Source: Harmothoe impar
Lineage: Eukaryota; Annelida; Polychaeta; Phyllodocida; Polynoidae
Assembly: GCA_947462335.1 (NCBI GenBank)
Contig: OX381717.1
Location: 42,141,523 to 42,205,522 of the forward strand
Reading direction: 5' to 3'
Length of the DNA stretch: 64,000 nucleotides
Part shown: in pieces, positions 1 through 11,045 of the stretch
How positions within the stretch are numbered: the stretch's first letter is position 1
How the letters are laid out: every line of letters starts with the position of its first letter
Notes under the pieces: generated by a model
Told to the model about the DNA's origin: nothing
Databases searched by the model: none
What the model saw: the letters and a program-made list of their open reading frames with translations, nothing else
Program-made: the position numbers and the translations under genes

Positions 1-337
1 AGATTGGTCAAAATCGGTTTTGGAGCCAAAATTGGTTTCTGAGCCAAAATCGGTTTCGGGGCCAAAATCGGTTTCGGAGCAAAAATCGGTTTCGGAGCCA
101 AAATCGGTTTTGCCCCAAAAATCAGTTCTCAAAATCGGTGCTGCCCCAAAAATCGGGTCTGCCCCAAAAATCGGTTCTGCGCCAAAAATTGGTTTACCAC
201 CAAAATCGACTTTTCCACCAAAATCGACTTTTCCACCAAATCGACTTTTCCACCAAAATCGACTTTTCCACCAAAATCGACTTTTCCACCAAAATCGACT
301 TTTCCACCAAAATCGACTTTTCCACCAAAATTGATCT
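1..337. repeat. 18-bp minisatellite, degenerate to homogeneous
   Basis: Tandem array of about 18-bp units built on CCAAAATCG plus a variable half. The left part (1-200) has diverged units (CCAAAATCGGTTTCGGAG type), while the right part (about 205-337) is nearly uniform (CACCAAAATCGACTTTTC). The unit length is a multiple of three, so several frames stay open; these are artefacts of the repeat, not genes. The array may continue left of the window. Confidence 0.9.
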
Positions 338-344
338 CAGGGTT

Positions 345-880
345 ATGACAGATAGGGAACTGTCAATAAGAGAGGAAATTCCCACTATTGACAGTTCAGT
401 GAGGAACTGTCAGTGGCCCTATAATTTACTGCTATTGACAGTTTGAACTGTCAATAAGAGAAAAATATCCCACTATTGACAGTGTGAACTGTCAATAAGA
501 GGCAAGTTTTCCACTATTGACAGTGTGAACTGTGAATAGCTGGCCCAAGGCGGGCCGGCTATTGACAGTGCAAACTGTCAATAGTAGAAATCAATCTTCT
601 TATTGACAGTTTGAACTGTCAATAACAGAATAAAATTCCCTTATTGACAGTTCAAACTGTCAATACCGGGATATAATTCCCTTATTGATAGTTCACACTG
701 TCAATAGTGGAATATTTTTCTCTTATTGACAGTTCCTTTTTGGAAGTGTCAATAAGAAAATCTTATTTCCCTTATTGACAGTTCAAACTGTCAATAAGGG
801 AATTATATCCCTGTATTGACAGTTTGAACTGTCAATAAGGGAATTTTTTTCTGTTATTGACAGTTTGAACTGTCAATAGT
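345..880. repeat. 41-bp palindromic satellite array
   Basis: Eleven copies of a 24-bp palindrome with arms TATTGACAGT/ACTGTCAATA start at 433, 474, 515, 560, 601, 642, 683, 724, 773, 814 and 855. The step is 41 bp except for two longer steps (45 and 49). The roughly 17-bp spacers are themselves imperfect palindromes of the GGGAATNATATCCC kind. Half-copies precede the array from about 345. Every unit could fold into a cruciform. Confidence 0.9.
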
Positions 881-881
881 C

Positions 882-1597
882 ATGGCCCTCACTCATGGGA
901 AAACTGTGAGCCTTTCTCACGGCAAGCTGTGGGCCTATCTCAGGGCAAGCTGTTGGCCAAGTCATAATAAATCCATAAACATACTCTATTTGGGGGTCTC
1001 GATGTGGGGGTCCCCATGTCACATGTCGATTTTAAGAAATGCTCATGTTGCCATGTCAATGTTAAGAAATGGCCATGTCCCATGTCACTATCTCTGAGAT
1101 TTCTCATGTCCCATGTCACTAAGGCTCAAAATGTCCATGTCGGCATGTCGATTTTAGGGGTCGACCCCTATTTATTTGGATACTACAAATTTCGTTTATA
1201 ACTAACTTTATTACCTTCACCCCCCCCCCCAACCACCTCCCACCGCAATGTATACAATAATGGTCACTCCGTGCCACAAATAACCCAGGTGTAGTGTACT
1301 GAAACTGGCATAGAGAGGTCAATTCAGGTGACCCTGATTCTTGGGTATTTTGCATACCTGGACCTGTATGACCTGTGGGCGGGATCCACTATGCTATGGA
1401 CGGGATCTACTATGCAAAACAGGGTGAAAGGTCACCTAAAACGGTCAGCAATGGCAGATAAATCCACGTATACACTGCCCCTTTAAGGTGGCTAGACCCT
1501 ATTGTAAACACGTTCTGCGCAGGTTATTGCGCATATGCACATGTAGTTGTCTCAGAACAAACCAGGGGGTGCCTTTGGTCATTCTTTTGGTATATTA
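882..1597. other. Intergenic, CATGTC-rich degenerate repeats
   Basis: From 1010 to 1150 there are degenerate repeats around CATGTC and AAGAAATG, then a C homopolymer near 1219. I see no exon with splice borders and no RNA gene. Confidence 0.5.
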
Positions 1598-1918
1598 GGG
1601 AGTGGTCAGTTTTTAACAACAGGGGGGGGGGGTTGGTGGATTTGGGGGGGGGACCAAAAAAATTTGGACCCCTTGAAGGGGGGACCAAAAAAATTTGGAC
1701 CCCTTCTGAGGGGGGGACCAAAAAAATTACACCCTTTTTTAGCGGAAAAGCCCGCGCGTTACTATAGCTCAAAGGGGTCGACCGCGCTCAATTTCAACCT
1801 GCCTGGAGGGGGGACTGAAAAAATTTCGACCCCTCTTGCGGGGGGGACCAAAAATATTCTGACCCGCTCGTGCGAAAATCCACCGACCCCCCCCTGTTGT
1901 TAAAAAATGACCACTCCC
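1598..1918. mobile_element. GGGAGTGGTC-family miniature inverted-repeat element, copy 1
   Basis: Terminal inverted repeats begin GGGAGTGGTCAG and continue through TTTTTAACAACAGGGGGG; the right end is the reverse complement. The inside holds two inverted blocks of GGACC/AAAAAAATTTGG repeats. Both flanks carry TTA, consistent with a TTA target duplication. There is no coding capacity, so it is non-autonomous. Confidence 0.8.
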
Positions 1919-1965
1919 TTAGATACATGTTTTCATGTGTTGTCAAAATTACCCTGCAAGACATA

Positions 1966-2031
1966 ACAGGGGCTTGAACCCAGGGTCTCCTGCATGTGAG
2001 TCTAATGTTTTACCCCTACTCTACTGGGGCT
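1966..2031 (-). repeat. tRNA-derived SINE head
   Basis: The minus strand reads like a decayed tRNA: an A-box-like TAGAGTAGGGGTAAAAC, then a B-box GGGTTCAAGCCCC. It lacks a clean acceptor stem and a plausible tRNA body, so I take it as a SINE promoter region rather than a functional tRNA. Confidence 0.5.
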
Positions 2032-2040
2032 CTGGTAGTA

Positions 2041-2583
2041 GGCATGTTGAAAGCTATACCTGTACCACATCATGACTTTTTTTAACCCCTTCACAACTGG
2101 ATTTCTTGTAACTTAAAGCAATTTTGTGCAATATATTGGCTTACCGCATGGAAGGGGTCAATTTCAAACACCAAAAACCTTTAAAATATGCAGGGACCAT
2201 ATGTTCAAAATATTGTTTCTGGTTGTAAAAGATTATAGACTATATCCTGAGAGAACTATAGGGAAAGTTAATTACTTTAAGGTACTATTCCATGCACATA
2301 TGTACTATAAATGCACAAGATGATCCTAATACAGATCACTCCAAACTTCAAACCAGATATCTCAGAAACTAGCAGCGGACACCCCTATTTTCTTTACACT
2401 ATTTGAGAGTACTTATAATATGGGCCTCATGGTGAAAATCCTGACGAAATCTAATTACTTCTAGACTATGGGCAGATGGGGGTCTACCCACCTTAATGCA
2501 GGGTGCACTAAGGTCCCTTATCCCTGTACATGTCACAAATGTTACAATCTGTTGAGCATCGCAAGTTCAACACCAGATCTATA
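2041..2583. other. Region downstream of the NIDO gene
   Basis: This lies past the last recognised exon of the minus-strand NIDO gene. I found no further exon with clear splice borders and no obvious AATAAA signal on the minus strand close to the stop codon. Some of it may be 3' UTR. Confidence 0.4.
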
Positions 2584-2781
2584 CTAACCTTCATCTATGC
2601 AAAGAAAGGCTGCCTCGATCACAACACTTCCAGATACCTTGAACGCAAACTGACCAACGTAATAGAAGTTGCCAATGTAAGCAACGTCTGTTTCCTCAAA
2701 GGCGTCTACGCCGAGGTCACCTGCCGATGCGCGCGATGCATCTACAACTTCATCATTATCGTTCATCATATCAAAACCAAT
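2584..2781 (-). CDS. NIDO gene exon 5 (last recognised)
   Basis: The acceptor TTTGCAG precedes the exon in phase 0. It begins I-G-F-D-M-M-N-D and carries the end of the NIDO domain, with a Y-I-G-N-F-Y-Y-V-G-Q-F-A-F-K strand matching where family members have G-R-W-V-F-R-V. The frame then runs through V-S-G-S to a TAG at 2584-2586. A possible donor GTATCT after the lysine codon (exon end 2638) would instead lead to more exons further left. I prefer the stop because I see no good downstream exon. Confidence 0.6.
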   Translation of the reverse strand: MGFDMMNDNDEVVDASRASAGDLGVDAFEETDVAYIGNFYYVGQFAFKVSGSVVIEAAFLCIDEG

Positions 2782-3118
2782 CTGCAAAGAAAAGAGGACA
2801 TTATGCATCATGTCTTTATTTTGAATTTTTTTTTTAATTCATAGAGATTAGATCAATCTATTTATTTTTATTCCATTAATTTAATTGCTTGCCCTTATAA
2901 ACAGCTCCAGATAATTATATTAGATAACAGAAAGTATAACTTGATAACCAGAAAAGGAATAATGATGGCTATTAGCACTTATGATTTTTCTTTTCTGAAG
3001 ATCGGCTAGATGAAAGTTAAACATTATGCAGTAAATGTCAAAATATAAAACATTATTATAGACAGTAGTAGCATAAGATTCAAAACAACTAATTATTTCA
3101 AATGATATCACATCCCAC

Positions 3119-3226
3119 CCCGGCTCTGACGGATTCGGTGACACCTTGAAATGCAGCCGTATCATAAATAAACACTGCATAGGTTGTGGTACTGCTGGTG
3201 GCAATGATCAGCTGGTATGTTATACC
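3119..3226 (-). CDS. NIDO gene exon 4
   Basis: 108 nt, 36 codons, phase 0 to 0. The acceptor is TTCTTTCAG and the donor GTGGGATG follows a G-rich end. It encodes the central strands of the NIDO domain, G-I-T-Y-Q-L-I-I-A-T then Y-A-V-F-I-Y-D, matching the family pattern of a strand reporting T-F-Q-V-V-L followed by F-V-I-F-N-Y. The donor is not the strongest, but it gives A-G-I-G-F-D across the junction, which fits the family. Confidence 0.7.
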
Positions 3227-3538
3227 CTGAAAGAATAAGGTACAAACTTATTTAAAAAGCTTAAGACTGTTATGATAATATTTAATCCAGGTTACATATT
3301 ATAGAAATGTCTATATATAAAAAGAATATGAATAGATTCTTGATACATTAGCTGACTGACCTTTGACCCTTTTTGGTCAATTTTAGGGTATTTGGAGAGG
3401 CTCGTTAATACGCCATGTTTAAAAGAAAGATGAGATAAGAAAGAAATCCGACCTAGCGACCCCAGATTTTACTCCCATGTTACCTGAAACAAACTTTTTT
3501 TTTGGCCTAACATTTAAAAAAAAGTAGAGACAACCTAC

Positions 3539-3653
3539 CGCAACTGAGAAACCTTCATAGCTGATAGTTCGCCCAAACCAAGTGAAGATATGCGCATTTG
3601 TACACTGAAAATCTGGATCTGTTGCCACCTCGGGGCATTTTGTTGGATCGTTG
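3539..3653 (-). CDS. NIDO gene exon 3
   Basis: 115 nt, enters in phase 2 and leaves in phase 0. Acceptor ATTTTAG, donor GTAGGT. The split codon at the 5' side makes phenylalanine (V-Y-Y-T-F). It encodes an insert with two cysteines (K-C-P-E, Q-C-T-N) and then H-I-F-T-W-F-G-R-T-I, matching the family's V-T-W strand. Confidence 0.75.
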
Positions 3654-3900
3654 CTAAAATATAACGTTTATATGTGTGTGAGCAACGGACATACATCCAG
3701 ATGGTTATGTAATGGAGACCAATAGTACTGCTAGTTTGGGGTCAATTTTTATTTTATATCTTTAATGTATTTGTGTTAATAATATCCATATAAATATGTG
3801 TGTAGCTTTTTAAATCATTCTGACACATGTATATAGATAAAAAGTAGAGCAACTCATGATCAGACGTCATGCCTACCCCAAGAAGGTCTGTGATCTATAA

Positions 3901-4175
3901 CACAGAGAGAAGAAAAAGCGTCAAAAGGGAGTCCATATTGTGTCCAAAATGACTCCCCTGTTTAGGGGAGCCAAGGTCGCCCAAGGTCGCCCAGGGGACG
4001 GGAGTCACCTGGGGGAGTGATATGACCCAGAGAGCTATATCCCTCCCCATGGTGACTCCCTTTGGTCAATCAGAGAGTCATCTAGGCTCCCTTAGGCCAC
4101 CTGGACTCCCCTAGAAAGGGGAGTCATTCTGGAGACAACCCGGACTCCCATTTGACGCTTTTTCCTTTCTCTGTG
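3901..4175. mobile_element. Miniature element with AGAAAAAGCGTCAAA inverted ends
   Basis: 275 bp in intron 2 of the NIDO gene. The left end CACAGAGAGAAGAAAAAGCG and the right end (reverse complement CACAGAGAAAGGAAAAAGCG) pair, and both continue into TCAAA(A/T)GGGAGTCC. Further inverted copies of GACTCCCCT/AGGGGAGTC sit inside. There is no ORF. Confidence 0.75.
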
Positions 4176-4604
4176 AAGCTAATTCTACTAGTCTCATATG
4201 TTTCTTTATTTTACACAACTGGGGGACACTTTAGCGATGTGAGTGTCCTTAAACAACCATCCCAGACTTAAATTATCAGTATGGACGAATGTATTTAGGA
4301 GTAGGAAATGTATTATCAATTCTGCCCGTACTGAGTAGCACTTTCCAGATCTTAACGTTTAAGTAAACGCTATGTAAATGTTATGAGAATGTCATGAAAA
4401 TATTTCATGACGCTTAATTGGAATGGATTGCATTGTAAGTTACAGAAAGTTATACTTTAAGCAAATGGGGATTTTATTAGCTAAATGAAAACGGTCATAT
4501 ATGTGGCATATGTTGTGCTGGGAAAAGGGACCTTAGTGCACCCTGCACCGGGGGCCTTTTTCGCAGATCCTGTCACATATGATAACATCATAACATCTGC
4601 TTAC

Positions 4605-4747
4605 AATGTGTAATAGACAGCTCCTTGAGTTTGAGGTCTAGGTGTATTCAAAGGGCAAATCTGAGCATAAGTTCCCATTCCTAGTATATCAAGTTGAATT
4701 GGGAAGGTCCCATCAGGGCTAAGAACGACACAGCCATCACGAAAGAT
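4605..4747 (-). CDS. NIDO gene exon 2
   Basis: 143 nt, phase 0 to 2. Acceptor CTTGCTGCAG, donor GTAAGC. It encodes I-F-R-D-G-C-V-V-L-S-P-D-G followed by a proline-rich stretch and Q-G-A-V-Y-Y-T. This is the N-terminal part of the NIDO fold, where other members read V-N-T-N-G-x-I-S-F and then G-T-V-Y-Y-R. It joins exon 1 (S-Y-T-A-V-A) with no break in sense. Confidence 0.75.
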
Positions 4748-4924
4748 CTGCAGCAAGAAACATAACATTGATTATTGGCATTTTGTCTGCCCAGAATGAA
4801 TTGCCATTAAAATGAACAAGCAATTTCTAACATTTAATAATTATAATTAGGCGCAAGTATCAAAGATTATTGTCGGATCGTGCAGAAACTAATAAGGACA
4901 AGGTTCTGTAGTGACCATTGTCGG

Positions 4925-5376
4925 CACGTGATCAGGCGGTGACAGAGATACATAACGTATGTGATGTAGCCTCTGCTGGGAGAATGACACAGACAGCTCT
5001 AGGGAGTGGTCATTTTTTAACAGCAGGGGGGGGGGGGTTGATGTATATTCATGTGAGCGGGTCGGAATTTTTCTCATCCCCCACTTGAGATGGGTCAACA
5101 TTTTTTTGGTCCCCCCCCCCCCTTCCAGGCAGGTTGAAATTGAGCGTGGCCGATGCCTTTGAGCTAAAAAAGATTTTTGGTCCCCCCCTTCAAGGGGTCC
5201 AAATTTTTTTGCCCCCCCCCCCCTTCAAGGGGTCCAAATTCTTTTGGTCCCCCCCCCCCAAATTCACCAACCCCCTGTTGTTAAAAAATGACCACTCCCT
5301 GGAGCTGTCTGTGTCATTCTCCAAGCAGAGTCTACATCACATACCTCACCTATCTCTGCCACCGCCTGATTACGTG
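4925..5376. repeat. Long inverted repeat enclosing a miniature element
   Basis: Left arm 4925-5001 and right arm 5300-5376 pair at high identity (CACGTGATCAGGCGGT against the complement of ACCGCCTGATTACGTG, through GAGAATGACACAGACAGCTC). The centre is a copy of the GGGAGTGGTC element (5002-5299). The whole can fold into one hairpin with arms over 100 bp. Confidence 0.8.
5002..5299. mobile_element. GGGAGTGGTC-family miniature element, copy 2
   Basis: The ends GGGAGTGGTCATTTTTTAAC and their reverse complement bound long C and G tracts and AATTT/GGTCC repeats like those of copy 1. It sits exactly at the middle of the larger inverted repeat, so no separate target duplication can be judged. Confidence 0.75.
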
Positions 5377-5837
5377 GTGTCGACGTCTAACATCACGGGA
5401 CCGCGGCGTACAAAAATTGGACGCTCCATACGCGGCACTATAATATTTGGCTACAGCTTTTTAACACATTTAGACCTGCAACTCAATTCATTTATGCCTC
5501 ATTTTGACTAAATATGAAAACTACGACACAGAATAGCAAAACAAATCTATGTCGATTCAGATATCGGTGGATTGATCAGAGAAAAAAGTTCTGCTACTGT
5601 ACACGACACTGTGTTGTGCGACCCTAAACGGCGACAAACATTTTTAGAGCCTCCAAAATGGGCCTACAATAGGCTACATAGACTAGAAAAATGCCTTTTG
5701 CCCTTTCTATGGATTAATGATCATGAATAACATATTTCCAAAGTAACAATATCTAAAAGCAGGAATTGATTTTGACAGCGACGTCTGTTATGCATTTAAA
5801 CTGTGGTGCCCTGACGTCATGCACCGACATCGACGCC

Positions 5838-5910
5838 ATCACGTGACCAGGTGACGGCAGAGGTATAAACCTAGACCTCTGCGGGGAGAGTGTGCCTGTG
5901 TCTGCATACA
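5838..5910 (+). repeat. Diverged third copy of the 4925-5001 arm
   Basis: It reads CACGTGACCAGGTGACGG, GCAGAGG, CTCTGCGGGGAGAGTG and CTGTGTCTGC in the same order and orientation as the left arm at 4925, with several differences. This shows the hairpin arms belong to a dispersed repeat. Confidence 0.55.
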
Positions 5911-7602
5911 TAAGTGTGGTTTGCGGGAACAAGTTGCATTTCGCTTAATGCATAATCATGATGGAGCCCATTGGCACACGGAATACATAATAATGGTTCA
6001 ATGATTGCTGCTAGTTAATTGGGCTTTCTTTAGTAAATTTGAAGTAAATCTCCAAAGAACAAACCTCTCACCCGCTATCCAACAGGTCAAAAATGCTTCA
6101 CGGCCTCACCTTTTAATGTGTAAGTATGTACCGAAAACAGATGAATTTTATTTGATATCCTACTCCCCCTGGGTACCCAAGAGGGGTTTACGAACAGGGG
6201 TCAACCTTCCCCCACCCCAAGTCCATCCAGACCCCAATTTTTGAGATTAATAACTTTTATCTAAGATCCAAGGTGTCCCTGTTCATGGCTGCTAATGTGT
6301 GATGATAATCATGATTTTGGTAAATTCAATCAATACTCAAATCATAAAAAATATACAGAAAGGCACACTCGTTTTAGTTTTTTGAAGGGGTTATTTAACT
6401 CATAAAATAACCATTCAACAAACTAAAACCCATGAAGCTTTGTCTATATAGTCAGCAGTCAATGGCAACAATCTGAAAAGTTGTGCAACTTCACATTGAT
6501 ATCTTCCATGCCAGTGTTAGCCAAATTCTGCACAAGGGAGGGGCTTATATATAGCACCTTTAGCCATAAAGGGTGTGCCAAATAGTGGTACAGGCACCAT
6601 ATACAGTAGCGCTACCCCACCCAGTGGACTGACATGCAAGGGAAACATGCTAGGCCTTTAAATACACCAAGATGTAGGGTGTTGTTTACCTGTACCGCTG
6701 AAGGCTACGACAACGGAAGTTTCTCTACTCCAATTTAGTATTTTTCCCTTTTTTGTACAAAATAAGTGGAATATCATAAATATTCTGACACCCCAAGAAT
6801 GCCAAGGCTCTTGGCTAGCAGCCCATCCATTGGGCTGTCAGAAAAATTCTTGAACTTTTGATGACATAATATTAGTCATTCTGAGTATATTCTTGCACAC
6901 AACAGTCACTGCATTAATTGAGCTGGTATATTTGAGAAGTCTCTGGGTTGGACACATATTATCTCATCCTGAATCTGTGCCTTATGGCTTTAAAATGGAA
7001 GTATGCTAATACCACTGGTGTGTAGGGGGGGGGTCCCTACATCTGGGTACTGAGCCCCCTTTTCTATCATTATTTTAAGTATATCTGCTCATACAAACTT
7101 GAATTGAGCAACTCATTTTGGCATGATAAATCCTTAATATCATCTGGGGCTTAGGCATATTTTAAGAATCTACATTTTAGCCCTTAAAAAGTTAATGCAT
7201 GTTAGACTGTATATATTCAGTAGTCATGAGCGGAAATTAGGTGATATCCATTGCTAAATAATGGGTTCTCTGGATGCACGTTGTCACAGAATATTTACAA
7301 ATTCGATAAATTTTTCACAAAATAGCTCAGACTCTGCCACACGTTCTGCCTGATAGGGCTTGTCCTGGAGTAAATATCAACATGCAGTCTTTTGCATTGT
7401 GATCACAATATATTTTTCTTTCTAGCGATATGTCTCTCACTTTCATAGACATAATCTTTCTCCTTTGGGGTAAACACCCTACACCATGACACGTCAAAAC
7501 CATCTTTTCGACTTGAAACCACTGAAGCACCGCTGATTATCTTTCTGGTATTGCACAATACAGACCCGTCAGGATGGAATGTATTTCTAACGGCTGTAGG
7601 GT
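5911..7602. other. Intron 1 of the NIDO gene, no feature seen
   Basis: AT-rich sequence without a recognisable exon, RNA gene or strong repeat. Short poly-C runs near 6210 and a G run near 7025 are the only low-complexity marks. Confidence 0.5.
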
Positions 7603-7661
7603 CGGCATGATGCATGAATGCAGCACTGATGAGTCACTCAACAAGGCTGCATTTGTGCATA
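7603..7661. repeat. GCATGATGCATGAATGCAGC palindromic repeat, copy
   Basis: GGCATGATGCATGAATGCAG followed about 25 bp later by the inverted GGCTGCATTTGTGCAT. It is one member of the dispersed family described at 13611. Confidence 0.65.
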
Positions 7662-8086
7662 AAGCAAACCAGGGAGTATATAGTGGCATAAGGCTACCCT
7701 TAGGTTAGAATTAAAGTATACATGTGTTAAAGCTTGACCGTCATGGTTGAAGTGCGGCCAAAAGCACTTTTGGATATACCGGTAGTTCAGTTTTGATTCA
7801 CAAGAGGGCTCTTAAGGGCTGGGAACTCAGTCTTACAGGCACAAGATATGGTGAATATGTTGTAGCTGGACAATGCTCATGGTCCCCTGTCTAAACATGG
7901 CTGCTCTCTGGTGGAACTGTTATTTTGGTCTATGTATGGAAAATGCTGAACTTATTCCCTGACGGCCCAGCTTTAAGCTGTGGTAAGGGGAGGATTAACC
8001 ATAATAAGTAGTGGATATGAAAACACAAAAAGGTATTTTCTGTAACTTTTCAGTCACATTTAAACTTTTAACCTAAGACACAACTG

Positions 8087-8196
8087 TAAGATTCTACTGT
8101 AGATGTACAGTTCATCGTAGATAAACAGTAGAATATGCTGTAAACCAACAGTACTGTGGATCTACAGTAGATTCTACTGTGTATTTACAGTGCAAT
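8087..8196. repeat. ACAGTA/TACTGT inverted cluster
   Basis: Dense alternating TACTGT and ACAGTA words (GATTCTACTGTAGATG, ACAGTAGAAT, GATCTACAGTAG, TTTACAGTGC) form overlapping inverted repeats. A similar cluster is at 13105-13258. This looks like a decayed miniature element. Confidence 0.5.
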
Positions 8197-8527
8197 TCTC
8201 TTATAAATATAATTATGTCACTTGTTGCCACCTGTTAGACAAATCAACATGTTAAAGTTCCCATTGTCATTTGCGACATGGTCAATGAAAAGGGTCCATC
8301 GCGCAACTTTGATAAAAATTGTTGAGAGTTGGTACGGAAATACCATTTCTAATACCTTAAGTATATGTGCAATAAAGGGCGCGTGGCACATAACCATGTT
8401 TCCCACCCATAGCACTGTTTACACACTTATGCTGTAAATAGTTAGAAAAGCAATGTCCATGTTTGTGTATGATTATTCCGTTAAGGGCCGGATATAACTT
8501 CAACGTAGTAGTATGCCCTTTGTTGAG

Positions 8528-8640
8528 ATAATGCATGAATGCAGCACTGGCCCGTAGGTCTCCAGGGCTGCATTCAAGTAGCACGCTAAGCAAATGGAGT
8601 TGCTACACTCCCGTGATGCATTAATGCAGCTGTGGCGAGC
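8528..8640. repeat. GCATGATGCATGAATGCAGC palindromic repeat, two copies
   Basis: ATGCATGAATGCAGCACTGG with its inverted GGCTGCATTCAAG, then CGTGATGCATTAATGCAGC. Members of the family described at 13611. Confidence 0.6.
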
Positions 8641-9861
8641 TGACACAGATGTACACGTAAGCATTGTGCTGACATAGCTTATTAAATTGTGATGCTGCCC
8701 TTAAAGGGTTAGAACGGAGGGAAGGTCCATGTGTGGGGATGATTATAGTGCTAAACTGGGTGGATCCTGGACATATCCTGGCCACAAGTATGGAGGGGGA
8801 CAAAGGTGGGGAGGCTAGGAAGGCTTTGGTCCTTTGTTGAGATTGGCACAGGAAGCACCAGAGGTGGTGTAGTAGGCTTTGTTAGATCTAAGAGACACAT
8901 GCAAAGCTGTACCACTACCCCGCCTCATCCAAATCTGCATACATATAGTATATATACCCACCACTTACATGTCTCACCCAAATATCATACTTACTCCTAT
9001 AGTCGGGGACGGCTTTGAGAATATATACTCATGTAAAATATCATTTTGGGATATAATTAATTTTGGAGTCATTTATGCATACTGAATTAGAAGGTGCAAA
9101 ATGGCGATTTAAATTTTCGAGCATCTACCCCAAATCTAAGATGGCCTCATCTATGGGGATTATCTCAAATAAAGAAGGTGGGATTTCTTCTAAAATAATG
9201 CCTAGGTAACGGCTATCTTGGACTTTTCCTCCGGTATTTTGAGCTGGCCAATCACAGCGTTCTAACGTCCCAGCGTCGCCAATAAGGGCCGACGTAACAA
9301 CCGTGCACGGCAGACTCTGGCTCCCAGTAACATAGCGCAGCGACATAAATGGATTTGCCTGTGTTTGCTCTGGAGACTAAGCTAAATCCGTGCATAAATG
9401 TAATACATAGAATGTTGAATTTTAGAAGAAGTGCAGGAGCCTCTTCACATTTTTTAGATCACTCAAGGCTTCTGGTCGTCTTTCCTCCCGTTTTGCAAAT
9501 TATACATTTTATGTAGCCTTCAAGACCTTTATAATGATACATGCATATTCGAAACGAAAGTATTTCAAGAGTCAGGCAATGCTGGACTCCCATTATCATT
9601 CCCAGGAAGTAAGAGAGTCTAGCAATACTGTGGACCCTCCTTCCAGAGTATTGGAGTGCTGGACTCTGGAAGCTGTGAAGAAGGGTCCAATCGGTCAGAG
9701 CCTGGAAGGATGTACTCATGTATCTGACAACAAAACAGCACAGAAATACCATACCATTACGGGAATGCATGCACCAGTCCAGCATAAGTGCGGGGGGTAG
9801 ATGCTGTTATTACACGATTGGGTCACTCATTGTGCTTTTTCGGGGATATCCCCATGCTGAT
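8641..9861. other. Intron 1 of the NIDO gene, mostly unclassified
   Basis: No exon recognised. Around 9608-9680 are GAGAGTCTAGCAATACTG and GGAGTGCTGGACTCTGG words, which recur at 14422 and 23860; this marks another dispersed short repeat (GAGTCTAGCAATGCTGGACT). Confidence 0.4.
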
Positions 9862-9955
9862 ATCTAGGGATATCAGCACATTTCCGGTGGATATCAGCAC
9901 GTTTCCGGTGGATATCAGCAAGTTTCCGGGGGATATCAGCACGTTTCCAGTGTAT
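9862..9955. repeat. 21-bp minisatellite
   Basis: About four tandem units of GATATCAGCACGTTTCCGG followed by a two- or three-base variable end. GATATC lies at each unit start. Confidence 0.8.
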
Positions 9956-10298
9956 TAGAGTCATTCTGAAGTTTCGTCAGCCATAAAATTTTCGTACAAA
10001 ATGGCGATTTGAACTTGGTACCCCAAGAGTTTATGTCGGGCGCTCTACGTGCTACCCCTTTGAGGCGCTGGTATGAGCAGGGGATGAAACAAGGAGTCTA
10101 TACGCAGAGTTTCAGGCCCGTAGGGCCATTATATACCGAGTTACAGAAGAAAGGACATTTTTTGGTATCATTTCTTTGAAATTCAATTTTTTTATTTTTT
10201 TATTTTTTCATTATAAAGGTAAAAGTTGGACTTTACTTATTTATTCGTTAAAATAATTCTAGGGCCTTTTTTTACATACATATATGCACTTTAATAAA

Positions 10299-10362
10299 GG
10301 GGCCCCAGGGTCGAACCCGGGACCTTTGGTGTGTGAGTCTGACGCGCTAGCTACATGGCCAC
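10299..10362 (-). repeat. tRNA-derived SINE head
   Basis: The minus strand gives GTGGCCATGTAGCTAGCGCG (A-box-like), then GGTCCCGGGTTCGACCCTGG with a perfect B-box GGTTCGACCC, ending GGGCCCC. The acceptor arms do not pair well, so a SINE or tRNA pseudogene is likelier than an active tRNA. Confidence 0.55.
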
Positions 10363-10817
10363 ATCGGCGATGGTATTGTGGGAGGGAAACGATGGTTATA
10401 ACTTAGGCTGGGGGAGCGGTTAGTTTTTCAATCCAGCAGGTCGTGTGGCCTGAGTACAGTCATATACGTTAACGCTGAGGATAGGTTGGACGGGAAACTA
10501 GTTCAATCGCTGTTAATTAATGAATGCTCCCCGCACAGCTCGACCAATCAGAGACCAGGCTTGGTGGGATATCAAAATCAACATGGCGGCTTCCTTGCTC
10601 GATATAGTCTATGTAAATATCCTTCAAAATGGCCAAATTAGGACGAATTTAAGGTAAATGATAGCATTTGAATCGGATAATCATGTAATAAACCTAATAT
10701 TGAATGGCGATGGGGTCACTCATGCCGTCTAGCATCGGTTATCATCATGTATCCTACGGACTCATGCTGATATCCGACTGCTACATGGCACTCATGCCCC
10801 CATAGCCATTCATCATT

Positions 10818-11045
10818 GGTCAAATATTCTTTGGCTCCTTCGACGACCAATCTCTCAGTCACTATAGCCTAAACAAGTTGGTCACTTTTTGGCTCCCTAT
10901 ACCACCAACCTAGGTTGGCTAATACTAGTGTCCGTTTGGTCAACACTGACCAACTCACCCTTAGTGTTTCCATTTTTCCAATACCTTGGATAGCTACTAA
11001 AGAGTAAGGACCGGGGCTTTTAGATTATCTGTTTAGGGTATCCTA
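10818..11045. repeat. Dispersed repeat shared with 18300-18560
   Basis: Shared words in the same order: TTTTGGCTCCCTA, GGTCAACACTGACCAACTCA, TGGATAGCTACTA, and AGATTAT(C/T)TGT. The two copies are diverged, and neither has a recognisable coding frame. Confidence 0.5.

Noticed and set aside
20..446. Overlapping ORFs in the left minisatellite
   Set aside because: Produced by an 18-bp repeat; no start context or domain.
345..880. CRISPR-like array of regularly spaced palindromic repeats
   Set aside because: Spacers are related to each other and palindromic, there are no cas genes, and the window is clearly eukaryotic. It is a satellite.
7327..7615. Possible exon of the NIDO gene on the minus strand
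   Set aside because: The reading frame changes midway, there are no good splice borders, and exons 1 and 2 already join without a gap in the domain.
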